Shown: piece after piece, positions 21,501 to 30,057 of the stretch | Numbering within the stretch: the first letter of the stretch is position 1 | Layout: the number at the start of each line of letters is the position of its first letter | Notes under the pieces: model-generated | Told to the model about the DNA's origin: nothing | Databases searched by the model: none | Seen by the model: only the letters and a program-made list of their open reading frames with translations | Translations under genes and position numbers: made by a program | NCBI GenBank assembly: GCA_963281255.1 | Contig: OY725488.1 | Coordinates: forward strand, 1,550,001-1,614,000 | DNA length: 64,000 nt | Direction: 5' to 3' | Source: Aphrocallistes beatrix | Taxonomy: Eukaryota; Porifera; Hexactinellida; Sceptrulophora; Aphrocallistidae

Positions 21501-21742
21501 ACCTGCTGCACGTCTCCCTCCTTCATCTCCGTGTCGCTCCGGCGCATGTAGATGAGCAGGTTGCAGAGGCCAGCCCGCCGCTCGTCCAGGTTGGCGTTCT
21601 GACAGTGAGTCAGGCACTTGTGGAGGTCCTTCGCTTTCAGCTGCTGGACTACCTCCAGCTCCAGGCGTGTGTAGCCGCCGCATAGGACCGGGTGGTGTCT
21701 GGGTTTGATGTTTGGGCTAGGTGGACGTGCTGACTTGGACAT
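18563..21742 (-). CDS. CLASP: CLASP, microtubule plus-end protein with TOG domains
   Basis: A 1,059-aa single frame. An N-terminal TOG/HEAT array (about residues 25-270) has the CLASP pattern, for example YRVFLEVLHDFIQLYCEQL, WVEVVLRRLLDRLGSELL and TFNLFLSRLPVKLEDSL. A Ser/Pro-rich middle carries two SxIP-type EB-binding motifs, PSRIPVS near residue 579 and PSKIPRY near 655. A second helical TOG-like domain (about 830-1050) would be the CLIP-interacting end. CLASPs bind EB proteins and CLIPs and promote microtubule rescue. It is shorter than vertebrate CLASP1 (about 1,500 aa), apparently with two rather than three or four TOG units. An unusual tandem proline-rich repeat sits in the linker. 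Confidence 0.9.
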   Translation of the reverse strand: MSKSARPPSPNIKPRHHPVLCGGYTRLELEVVQQLKAKDLHKCLTHCQNANLDERRAGLCNLLIYMRRSDTEMKEGDVQQVRDTLRRFFPERSSKLYRVFLEVLHDFIQLYCEQLETWVEVVLRRLLDRLGSELLASLQSLIKRTLSSLQHCYTPGFLLTLVARVISRNDSFSHRSQLASLDYLGELLPLLQPEDFFEQSDLEACMKTLATYLSTTNAPMRIKTQDILSVLFDLNPTTFNLFLSRLPVKLEDSLTRSIRRHWAKVIENEHLSPRKTFRTPPDEELRGLVQSNRELSRQRSLTDLMHFPAGSDEQLHSSSEDFLSQSCSVHGFSKKRSHSPLAHTLALQHPRDTQQASLASISPSPYVPPSRTSEVPPPIPTSSPPEIPSTLSLSPDRHILPSDIPASLPPDISTSLPPDISDSIPPNIRTSPPTDIRTSPPTDIRTSLPPNIPTSLPPNIPTSLPPNIPTSPPTDIPTSPPTNIPTSLPPNIRTSPPTDIRTSPPTNIPTSLPPNIPDSLPPAKPTSPQPETQPSPPDIATSDLSRAVAEAEVASHSPIPATTSLPSQTSRPKKQANTPSRIPVSIRTCPRLSCSERSRILKLTLERETKRCVSLSPALVATFCRPSSLYSPSDSSSLSSRSTTESSRAYGNTPSKIPRYVGGRYSNIPHIPESTSRNEDDGKSGRDTPLAGLAVSSSDGSADVQSSTADGRKPRRSRMCLDFGESNSVLRNSPGELPRNDLKTNLRLKAAGIKSPSDQTFIETENAAATDVSPSKSLHSASLGSSLHLIPSESVEDDSSAHMHSQSCHELRTESSVSLESEGEVRLSSPSHSLKQLLGSFLSAEDLEMKVQAMNELRELLLTPALLPPRIDALHPTLSKAVVEVISFSAQLPDRTQIVSMHTLYLLSQLAASAVCEHSERLAKFFLTAHASASHLARNKLESLFLIFAQVLDTSVVLGITTDDLQNVTINYLTPLKLLSKLIPHAPTHILSTHLHKLAPALVNAYTERAAIQNAALPCLVGLYNCLDPQMDAYLKGLSPAQEKLLLMYVKSSCKKRES
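20185..20510 (-). repeat. Coding minisatellite in CLASP, 24-bp units
   Basis: About a dozen 24-base units, each encoding eight residues of the form TSLPPNIP, TSPPTDIR or TSPPTNIP. The units stay in frame, and two or three unit types alternate, so they grew by unequal exchange or slippage. They lie in the disordered linker between the TOG array and the SxIP motifs. Confidence 0.9.
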
Positions 21743-22682
21743 GGTGCATTCTAAATAACATGTGGAATTCGTAAATTGGGAAAGCTAGGCTAGGATATAC
21801 CTTAAAGAGTCGAATTCTCAAGTTAAATGAGGGAATAGGCACTCGAATGAATTTAGCTATGCTAATTGCTCATTACATGAAATTATAATTGTATCATCTA
21901 TTTCAATGGTTTACAACATTTTGGCATTGTGGACACCTGAAATCTATAAATAGATTCTCTACGCAAAATCATGGAAATTCCCTAGTGACTGCATTCTGGT
22001 CATCTTGATTACTGTATTTAGTAGCTAGAACCCAGTATTAGATCTCGATAGCCAGCCATTATTGAGTGGGCATGCCCAATTTCCGGGACAGGACGGGTAA
22101 AAGACCTGATTTACGGAACGGAACGAGTCGATCTTGACCCATCCCCTCCCCGGAAATTAGTCATCGACATCTTACTCTCTATTAATTAATGAATTAACCC
22201 GGAATTGTATACACCTCGCCAATCTCATACATTTTCATAGGCTTTGATCAACAAATAACATTGACACATTGTGAAGTATGGACTTAAACACTTTTAAACA
22301 TTTGTAATCCTTTTTCTATTGCATCAAGGGTTTAAGTCGGACTTAAGTCCTTACTAAAGGACTTAGAGTTTGAAAAGAGTCCAAGCCCTTTAGTACCTTT
22401 ATACCTTTTAAGAGGCTTAGGTCCGTTCTTGGACTAAAGTCCTTTTGAAAAGGTTTGCTGCCATGTCTGCCGAATTCCTAAACACGATCATGACCAGACT
22501 AAAAGTCATAAGCTCCTAGCTAATCAACTTGATTAACTCGATTATTAATAATCACGAATACAAGGATAATGAAACTGTTCAACCAAAATTATAAATTTTA
22601 AAAATAGAAATAGCAAATGCAATACGTAGTACATAACCACGTACTAGGACTCGTTGATTCACAAATAATCTTGGGTGTATTA
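21743..22682. other. Intergenic between CLASP and VPS26C
   Basis: Contains a small inverted repeat (AATTTCCGGGACAGGACGGG at 22078 paired with a CCCATCCCCTCCCCGGAAATT segment ending near 22158). At 22290-22460 it has repeated AAGTCC/GGACTT words. Otherwise AT-rich with no gene. Confidence 0.45.
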
Positions 22683-23582
22683 TCAATATCTGGAGATCTG
22701 GATGGGGAAGGTCTCGGCCAACATTAAATCCCCTGCTAGCAGTACGACAATGGAAATCTCAAAATCTATTTTAAAGTTCGGGGTTGATAAGGAAGGACAG
22801 GTGAACAGACGTGGGAATATCATGAAAATGGGTATAGATAACCCATGACACACATCTCCATCAGCAATCTGGATGTTCTGGATCTCAGTTGGATCTTTGG
22901 AATAACCTTCAGCACATCCACAAGTCTCCACACGAATTAACTGCAATTCAATCGATTTTATCTGTGCCGAGCAATGCTCAACTGTCACTTCACCTGTGAA
23001 GGGTTTGGTAATGCAGCAATTCACGCTGAAGATTTTTCCAGTGATACGGAAATCAGGCAGGGTATCACGTGATGACTTCTTCTCAATGGATCCAGGATTG
23101 ATGCAGAAATCCAGTGGTTTAGGAGCAACAGCAGGGAAGTCTTTCTCTCTATATTGTATAACACATTCAGAAACACGTTGGAGGTCTTTACTCAGCAGTG
23201 GTCGCTTCATATCACACCTCAGCATGTACTGAATGTTAACGAACACGCCATGATAAGATTCATAGAGGGTACGTCCACCAATTGGTTCGATTGGAAAGGC
23301 GAAGGGTATCTCCACAACTCCAGCAGGGAACTTCCCAGATTTGACTAGCTCAAAACTGTTGTAGAGAATCTGAATGGGCTTTAGAGAACTGTAAAATGCC
23401 TCAAATAAGCCAACAGACTTGGCGCTGACCTGGAGATTGGTAGTTCCTTCAAAAGTGAGTGTTACTCCGTAATGATTTAAGTCTGAGTCACTATTTATTA
23501 CTACCACTCCGTTAAGTTCTTCTCCAACTTTGTAAGTTTTGCTTGGACGCTTCAATCTAATGTCAATAGTGGGGCCACTCAT
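22683..23582 (-). CDS. VPS26C: VPS26C (DSCR3) retriever subunit, copy A
   Basis: A 299-aa frame with the arrestin-like fold of VPS26C. The match runs full length: DIRLKRPSKTYKVGEELNGVVV at the start, NLQVSAKSVGLFEAFY, YHGVFVNIQYMLRCDMKRPLL in the middle, and VETCGCAEGY with EIQNIQIADGDVC near the end. VPS26C joins VPS35L and VPS29 in the retriever complex, which recycles cargo such as integrins from endosomes. Its N-terminal third stays close to the vertebrate protein, unlike copy B at 26019-26918. It is probably the conserved functional copy. Confidence 0.95.
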   Translation of the reverse strand: MSGPTIDIRLKRPSKTYKVGEELNGVVVINSDSDLNHYGVTLTFEGTTNLQVSAKSVGLFEAFYSSLKPIQILYNSFELVKSGKFPAGVVEIPFAFPIEPIGGRTLYESYHGVFVNIQYMLRCDMKRPLLSKDLQRVSECVIQYREKDFPAVAPKPLDFCINPGSIEKKSSRDTLPDFRITGKIFSVNCCITKPFTGEVTVEHCSAQIKSIELQLIRVETCGCAEGYSKDPTEIQNIQIADGDVCHGLSIPIFMIFPRLFTCPSLSTPNFKIDFEISIVVLLAGDLMLAETFPIQISRY

Positions 23583-23996
23583 CAGCTAAAAAAATTGCTC
23601 TAATTGGAAGTCAATTATTATTAATTTTCTCAACAATGATCTTCTCTAGATGCAACAATGTAGTACGTATGCAGCTGTGTAGTATGATGGAAATTACGGG
23701 ACTGCGCATGTAAGTATAACTCCACTCTCCTTATTTGTGGGATACAGTCAACTCGACTTAATTAATCGGGAGATATCGGGTCTCGAAATGTTTCACGATT
23801 TAGGCTGGTCGAGTATCGCGATATTTTGTGTGAAGTGAATACTGCTTTTAAGTGGTCGTTATGTACAGGTGACCGCTATATAGAGTGCAGTGACCGTTAT
23901 AGAATGTCCCACTGTACTATTATAAATGTTAACAAATGCTGGTTATACATTTTTAAGGTCCATCATGCCTAGGTAACTGAAATCCCTAAACTACTA
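23583..23996. other. VPS26C upstream region with pogo-like fragments
   Basis: From 23745 there is a CAGTCAACTCGACTTAATTA terminus, and near 23915 an opposed CCCACTGTA end, as in pogo-type MITEs. The two do not pair well, so this is a composite or decayed copy. Confidence 0.4.
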
Positions 23997-25200
23997 GGGC
24001 TTTCAAAAAGTCTTGCGGGTCATGCCATAAAATAATAAACAAACGCTATATATATATAGTAAATAATAGGTTAAATCGGATTACCTATTATTTACTCGAA
24101 ATAATCTCTTCCTACTGCTACACACTTTTTTAATCGATCCACCCACTTTACAAACACACTCCTGTACTCTTCTTCGGGGATGGTTTTGAAGTACTGGTAC
24201 AGGACCGTCCCGAGGGTTTGTCTCGAGGCAAATTCCTTACCTTGAAGGTAGATTTTGAGCTTGGGGAACAGCCAAAAATCACAGGGAGCTAGGTCTGATG
24301 AGTATGGGGGGTGGGGAAGTAAATATAACCCCTCTGCTTCCAAGAAAATTTTGGTGAGCTTGGCTGTATGCGAACTAGCGTTATCAATTAATAATTTGAT
24401 TCCTCTCATTTTAGCCTTGGGACGGACCTCTTTTACGTTTTTTATCAAATCTGGGAGCACTTTCTCAGTAAAAAAACGTGGTATTTACAGTCTTACCACT
24501 CTCACAGGGTAACTGCAGGGCAATTCCACCACTATTGAAGAAAATCGTGTGCATGACCTTCGGTTTTCTGAAGTCGGGCTTAGGAATTTGTGCCGGTCTT
24601 TCGTCCCCTTTCACCCATGATCGCATCTTATACTTGCTATAAGGTGTTGAATAATATACCCAAGTCTCATCACTGGTTATTATTTCTGCTAGACGTCTAG
24701 GATCACAGTCCTCATAGGTTTCCAAGAGTTTCTTGGCCGTATTCACGCGTGCAAGTTTTTGCTGATCGCTGAGGTTGTGCGGGACCCATTTCCCGCAATT
24801 CGATCGGTATCCAAGCTGAGTAGTCAGAATAGAATGAATGCCCCCCGATGAGACCTCCATACCCTGCTCTAACTGATCGATTGTAATACACTTATTCTCC
24901 ACGACTTTAGTCTCGGTTAGAGCAACATTTTCCGGGGTGGTGACGGACACTGGTCTTCCAGACCGAGGTAGATCTGTGATGTCTGTACTTCCAGACTGAA
25001 ACAGTGCAGCACATCGCTCTACCGTAGATCTGGAAGGGCAATCCATGCATAATATCTCCTGCAACTCGTTGTAGGTGAGTACTGGCTGGATACGGAGTTT
25101 TGTGCGAAACTCGATGTAAGCCCTCCATTTCAGGTTAAAATTGTCATCCTTGGAAGCCATAATGTTACCAGTATGCTGAAGTGATATGTAAATGAATTGA
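23997..25200 (-). mobile_element. Mariner (DD34D) transposon, decayed
   Basis: A left terminus after TA reads GGGCTTTCAAAAAGTCTTGC. The transposase lies on the minus strand in two frames (24465-25160 and 24092-24464). No matching right terminus is visible before the Helitron-like fragment at 25277, so that end is lost or very diverged. It sits between the two VPS26C copies. Confidence 0.75.
24092..25160 (-). pseudogene. Mariner transposase, frameshifted
   Basis: The first frame (231 codons from ATG at 25160) has the paired helix-turn-helix region, RSGRPVSVTTPENV, and the first catalytic Asp in TSDETWVYY. The second frame has IDNASSHTAK and HPPYSSDLAPCDFW; the last two catalytic Asp are separated by 34 residues, the mariner DD34D signature. 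The frames meet at an A7 run near 24471-24478, so a one-base length change there splits the gene; it may be real or a sequencing slip. Total length (about 350 aa) matches mariner transposases. As shown it would not yield a whole enzyme. Confidence 0.9.
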
Positions 25201-25276
25201 TCAGAAACTTTTATATCAAGTTTTTATTCAATCAAGCTAAGATTTTCAGTGAATTAAGCCAAGATAAAAGGTTGTA

Positions 25277-25503
25277 TCTAATATATTAAAACGCTAGTTT
25301 GTTTGTTTGTTTGCTCGTTTGTTTGTCCGAATTGATTGAAGAATTGGCAAGTCGTAGAGATACGAAAATTGGCATGTAGGTGTCAAATGATGAATCTAGG
25401 ATTAAGTTCGAAGATCTAAGCGAAATTTTCACATCTCTGCAAAAAAAATGGAAATCTTCACTCTCACAATAGAAATTATTGTACGACGCTATTGTAGGCT
25501 GTC
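25277..25503 (+). mobile_element. Helitron-like family A, 5' fragment (copy 3)
   Basis: Starts TCTAATATATTAAAACGC and carries GTCCGAATTGATTGAAGAAT and AAATTTTCACATCTCTGCAA as in the copy at 1363. It breaks off at TGTAGGCTGTCA, where the family B element begins; the 32 kb copy continues past that point. Confidence 0.6.
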
Positions 25504-25504
25504 A

Positions 25505-25791
25505 TCCTTACTATTAAAACTCGATTAATGTGTATATATACACTGCGTGAACAAAAGTATTCGTACACTCCATAATTCCAACTATAATAAAAAATGATGA
25601 CTCATCACTTTGTTATGACGTCATCATTACTCATCAAAATTTAAAAAATTGATAATTTTGGTGATTTTTCGTGCGATATCGATTATAACAGTAGCACAGA
25701 CGTATTTAGAGTTGTTATCTCCCTTATAATTAATCAATGTGACCCCAGCCGCGCAGCTAAATATACATTAATCGAGTTTTAATAGTAAGGA
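25505..25791. mobile_element. Helitron-like family B, short copy with inverted ends
   Basis: The left end TCCTTACTATTAAAACTCGA is repeated in reverse complement at the right end. The interior (ATGATGACTCATCACTTTGT, GTTATCTCCCTTATA, CAGCCGCGCAGC) matches the element at 38752-40360, with a large internal deletion. It provides an unoccupied version of the site where that element carries a foldback insertion. Confidence 0.6.
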
Positions 25792-26018
25792 TGATTCCAT
25801 TTAAAAATGCTCTTAGAGATAGCATAAGGTTAATCAATTACCCCGTGTGGCCGTGCCTGGCCTATAATGTATTCATCATTTAATATAACTAAGTACTATC
25901 AGGAAACAAAATAGGAGCACTATTTAATAAATAATGAAGTGATTGATTCAATATTCACAAATATAATTACTACCTTTCAATCCTGAATATTTACATTAGT
26001 CACAATATATACGAAATA

Positions 26019-26918
26019 TTAATATCTGGAGATCTGGATGGGGAAGGTTTCTGTCAACATCAAATCTCCTACTAGCAGTACGACAATGGAAATCTCAAAA
26101 TCTATTTTAAAGTTCGGGGTTGATAAGGAAGGACAGGTGAACAGACGTGGGAATATCATGAAAATGGGTATAGATAACCCATGACACACATCTCCATCAG
26201 CAATCTGGATGTTCTGGATCTCAGTTGGATCTTTGGAATAACCTTCAGTACATCCACAAGTCTCCACACGAATTAACTGCAATTCAATCGATTTTATCTG
26301 TGCCGAGCAATGCTCAACTGTCACTTCACCTGTGAAGGGTTTGGTAATGCAGCAATTCACGCTGAAGATTTTTCCAGTGATACGGAAATCAGGCAGGGTA
26401 TCACGTGATGACTTCTTCTCAATGGATCCAGGATTGATGCAGAAATCCAGTGGTTTAGGAGCAACAGCAGGGAAGTCTTTCTCTCTATATTGTATAACAC
26501 ATTCAGAAACACGTTGGAGGTCTTTACTCAGCAGTGGTCGCTTCATATCACACCTCAGCATGTACTGAATGTTAACGAACACGCCATGATAAGATTCATA
26601 GAGGGTACGTCCACCAATTGGTTCGATTGGAAAGGCGAAGGGTATCTCCACAACTCCAGCAGGGAACTTCCCAGCTTTGACCAGCACACAACTATTGTAG
26701 AGAATCTGAATGTTCTTGAAAGTATTACTGAATGATTCGAATTGCCAATCGGTCTTAGAATTGATTTGGAACTTGATATTACCTTCGAAAGTGAGCGTCA
26801 GACCGTTATGATTCAGGTCTGAACTGCAATCTATTATTACTAGTCCATTTAGATCTTCTCCAGGTTTGTAGGTTTTGCTAGGTCGCTTCAATTTGATATC
26901 AATCGTAGGACCACTCAT
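26019..26918 (-). CDS. VPS26C: VPS26C (DSCR3), copy B with diverged N-terminus
   Basis: A 299-aa intact frame, tandem to copy A and in the same direction about 2.4 kb away. Residues from about 86 to the end are nearly identical to copy A, with three amino-acid differences that I count and few silent ones. The first 85 residues differ heavily, for example KFQINSKTDWQFESF against NLQVSAKSVGLFEAF. The change is abrupt, which suggests gene conversion of the C-terminal part after an older duplication. The diverged part is the N-terminal arrestin subdomain. Whether it still binds VPS35L is unknown. Confidence 0.92.
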   Translation of the reverse strand: MSGPTIDIKLKRPSKTYKPGEDLNGLVIIDCSSDLNHNGLTLTFEGNIKFQINSKTDWQFESFSNTFKNIQILYNSCVLVKAGKFPAGVVEIPFAFPIEPIGGRTLYESYHGVFVNIQYMLRCDMKRPLLSKDLQRVSECVIQYREKDFPAVAPKPLDFCINPGSIEKKSSRDTLPDFRITGKIFSVNCCITKPFTGEVTVEHCSAQIKSIELQLIRVETCGCTEGYSKDPTEIQNIQIADGDVCHGLSIPIFMIFPRLFTCPSLSTPNFKIDFEISIVVLLVGDLMLTETFPIQISRY

Positions 26919-27970
26919 TCTGTGGGAAATGTCGCTAGCTGTAGGAGTGTAATTATCAATGTGATAGTTAATATTAGTAATCGTTTCAAAATAATATCTA
27001 CTATAATTATTGTCAGTCGATTTGTTTGTTGTGAATCTGTTTTTATATTCAAAATGGCTCTGAATTGCTTATGATTCTTCGTAAAATATGGAAATATTGA
27101 TTTGGGTGTGCTTCCTATTTATTACTATGGCGAATTAACAATGTACCGAATTTACATGGAGACACATTTCTAGATCATGCCTATTGACAGTATAGGGATT
27201 TCAGTTCGAGAAAACATAGCGTGTTTTCAGCACCACTACATATATACCCAATATTTGCTTTTTAAAGTAATCGGACAATCAAGATAGGACAGACACACTT
27301 TGTGTACTGTATCATTGGTGCATCAAGGGATTCGAGAACTCCTGGGACAATAGTGGATATGTCTGTTATGCACATTTTAACGAAACGTTCACTGAAGTGC
27401 AAATTAATATTAGAAAGAGATCCTACATGCCAAATTTGCTAAGAATTAAATATTTAGATTGGATTAATGGACGGAAGGAGGGGAAAGCATATTACTCATA
27501 GGATGCAGAAAGTCATCACTTTAAGGAGTTGCTCTAAGATGAAAACAACGCATGATCACAAAAACTACATCGAAAATACCTGTAGTGCACTGAGGTGCAA
27601 GTAGTACAGCATATTTACAAAATAGTCATCAAATAAAAAAAACAGTGACTAGAGAGTCTGTAATGGAACTTTTGTTTTAAACCTTAAGGTGCCGGAAACG
27701 GTTTCTTGTTTTATATCTCGAAGGTATATCACGTAAAAAGGACCTATTTTCAAAATTGTGAAAAAAGGAAATTTTCTAATAAAATTAGTTACTAGATGCC
27801 AAAAACATCAAAAAAGCAACTAGCGAGACATTTTATGCGAAAGATATTCAATTGGTTATACTAGTCAAAAATTGAAGAAATTTTTCCTAATCTTCCATTT
27901 CAAATCCTTCAAATGGTTATAATTATCTCAGAAAATGTCAGAGAATTGAGCGACCTTACTAGGCTTTTAA
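26919..27970. other. Region upstream of VPS26C copy B
   Basis: No gene. 27785-27970 is a repeat whose inverted partner lies at 29727-29890. The rest is AT-rich and unassigned. Confidence 0.4.
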
Positions 27971-28648
27971 GAGACTGTATATTTTGAATTTTGATGAGAA
28001 AACCAATGTAGAACTTTGATCAGAAATGTGGAATTTCAATACTACACGGTGTTTCAAAAGTTTTGGCTCCTTGAACATTTAAAATTATATACTTGTAAAA
28101 GACACTCTGAATTTCATAATCACCTTACAATTCTAGCACTTTTCTATTTCGTTTGGCATAGTACTCATTATCTAGGAAATATTTCGATATTACTATTTTA
28201 GAGTCCCAATTCAGAATTCTCGGACGCCCAAACCTTGCCTTTGTTTCTTTTGACTGAACACGTTCAGCCGCAGCCCAGCATCTCTTTATGGAACGTAATC
28301 TGGCACCAACCCTGTAAGCCGACTGCTTTAGAGCGGACCGTAATACCATGATCTCCGACATTAATTTTGATTGTATTGATAAATAACCAAACAAATGATT
28401 GTAATTCGTGGTAAATAATAATAATACGAAAACTGGTATTATATCGCGAAAGGAGTGAGATCTAACACTATGAATTTTGTTTTCGTGGCTCTATTAGAAA
28501 AGGTGCCAAGACTTTTGAAACACCCTGTAATTAATACAAATTCCACATTTCTGATCAAAGTTCTACATTGATTTTCTGATCAAAGTTCTACATTGATTTT
28601 CTGATCAAAATTCTACATACATATTTCCTGATCAAAATATACAGTCTC
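27971..28648. mobile_element. MITE of the 6020 family, interrupted by a Tc1-like element
   Basis: Ends GAGACTGTATATTTTGA and its reverse complement TCAAAATATACAGTCTC. The flanking 8 bases are GCTTTTAA and GCCTTTAA, one mismatch, pointing to an 8-base duplication. The right half repeats TCTGATCAAAGTTCTACATT. The element at 28045-28527 is inserted inside it. Confidence 0.65.
28045..28527 (-). mobile_element. Tc1-like non-autonomous element with a transposase fragment
   Basis: TA-flanked ends CACGGTGTTTCAAAAGTTTT and, reverse-complemented, CAGGGTGTTTCAAAAGTCTT. A minus-strand frame (28125-28394, no ATG) encodes a helix-turn-helix region with VGARLRSIKRCWAAAE and RFGRPRILNWDSKIVI, like the N-terminal DNA-binding part of Tc1 transposases. 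The catalytic domain is absent. Confidence 0.65.
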
Positions 28649-28861
28649 GCCTTTAACTTATTTGGTATGCTCTTTCATCCTATAATTCAGGAATCAGAAT
28701 CAGTTAAATGGTTGCATTTGATAGTTAGGATATTTTGAAGGTATAAGCCGCCACAAATGCTGTTTGTTTGTTGTTGTTTTTTCCTTCAAAACGCCATAAC
28801 TCACAAATGCGACATTTAATCTTGATTATGAACAGAGAGTATGAAATAGCATACATAAATA

Positions 28862-29020
28862 CAGTCGACTCTCGTTAATACGAACACGGATAAGGAGTAC
28901 AATCGGATAAGAAGTACAAGTTTTGATTCCCCAACCTAATCTATGGCAAAATATATACAAACGAACTCATGTGCGTCTTATCCGTGTTCGTTAACACGAA
29001 CACGGATAAGACGAACAGGT
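28862..29020. mobile_element. Pogo-like fragment with CAGTCGACTCTCGTTAATAC end
   Basis: The left terminus follows TA. GAACACGGATAAG occurs three times in both orientations (near 28882, 28976 and 28998). The right end is not defined. Confidence 0.45.
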
Positions 29021-29070
29021 GTGTACCTACGAGCACTTTGAATATGGTACGTAGTATGTACGTAGAATCT

Positions 29071-29461
29071 CAGGGTTGGCAGGTTTTGTCCACTTGGACA
29101 AAACCTAGTGGTTTTAACCAGGTTAAAACCGTCCTGTCCAAAACCCCTTGGGTGGACAAAACTGGACAAAACGTTTTGTCCAAGTTTTGTCCAGGTTTTG
29201 TCCAGGTTTTGTCCAAGTGTTGTTCGTGTCTTCCATGATAAATCGAATATAAAATATAGTTATAGTAATAAACAGGAGTTAGCAAGAAAATCCATTCATT
29301 GTCCTCGCTCTCTTTCCATCCTAAACTGATTCGTACCCACTGCAATGATTTACAGTTTCCATTAGGTTTTGTCCAGTTTTGTCCGGTTTTAACCGGTTAA
29401 AACCAGGTTTTGTCCACTGCCCTGTCCAAAACCTGTTTTGGACGGACAAAACCCAACCCTG
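29071..29461. mobile_element. MITE built of TTTTGTCCAGG repeats
   Basis: It starts CAGGGTTGGCAGGTTTTGTC and ends GGACAAAACCCAACCCTG. GGTTTTGTCC and its complement occur many times on both sides of a central non-repeated stretch. CAGGG termini suggest hAT affinity, but the flanks show no clean 8-base duplication. Confidence 0.55.
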
Positions 29462-29517
29462 AAATTTAGTCTGTCTGTCGTAGATAGATACTAGACAGAT
29501 ATTTCTCAATGAAAATA

Positions 29518-29718
29518 CAGTCGAATCTCGTTAATACAACATGGATAATGAGTTCTCTATTTGACAAGTACAATTTCATACTCTCACGTAGTTATCACTA
29601 TGTATATTAAGTATTTTGGACAAATGTGGCTATGTACGTACTTCGGTTAATACGTACTCCGGATAAGGAGTACAAATCTCTACGGTCCCTTGGTGTACGT
29701 GTTAACGAGAGTCGACTG
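29518..29718. mobile_element. Pogo-like MITE
   Basis: CAGTCGAATCTCGTTAATAC at the left and GTTAACGAGAGTCGACTG at the right, with TA on both sides. A TCCGGATAAGGAGTAC block inside recalls the fragment at 28862. Confidence 0.7.
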
Positions 29719-29890
29719 TAGTTAAAAAGCCTAAATACGTAAGGCCGTTCAATTCTCACAATTTCTGAGTTATAACCGTTATAATGATTTGAGATGGAAG
29801 ATTAGGAAAATTTCAACTTCAGAATAGTATAACCAGTTGCATATCTTCGCTAGGGGCTTTTATGGTGTTTTGGAATCTAGTAACTAATTT

Positions 29891-30057
29891 GAAATGACAG
29901 AAGATATATTAAAACATATTAACAAACGAATAGGTTTGGTTTAGTTGATTCCAATGCTGAATTTCTCGGTAACAGTGACATGACTATAGTAGTCTGCTTG
30001 GATATATACAATGAATGATAAAAAATATAAATAACACTACAAAAGTAAACATTTAAA
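29891..30057. other. 3' flank of the SLC49A4-like gene
   Basis: AT-rich, no feature; presumably the 3' UTR of the minus-strand transporter gene. Confidence 0.3.

Larger units (their letters stand above)
27785..29890. repeat. Inverted repeat pair, about 160-190 bp arms
   Basis: 27785-27970 (ATTAGTTACTAGATGCCAAA, GGTTATACTAGTC, TCCTAATCTTCCATTTCAAA, GAATTGAGCGACCTTAC) matches the reverse complement of 29727-29890. Identity is moderate. Several younger MITEs lie between the arms, so this may be an old foldback element opened up by later insertions, or two separate copies. Confidence 0.5.

Noticed and set aside
22290-22460. AAGTCC/GGACTT repeats as a regulatory array
   Set aside because: Words are irregularly spaced with no consistent unit; more like a decayed MITE or low-complexity DNA.
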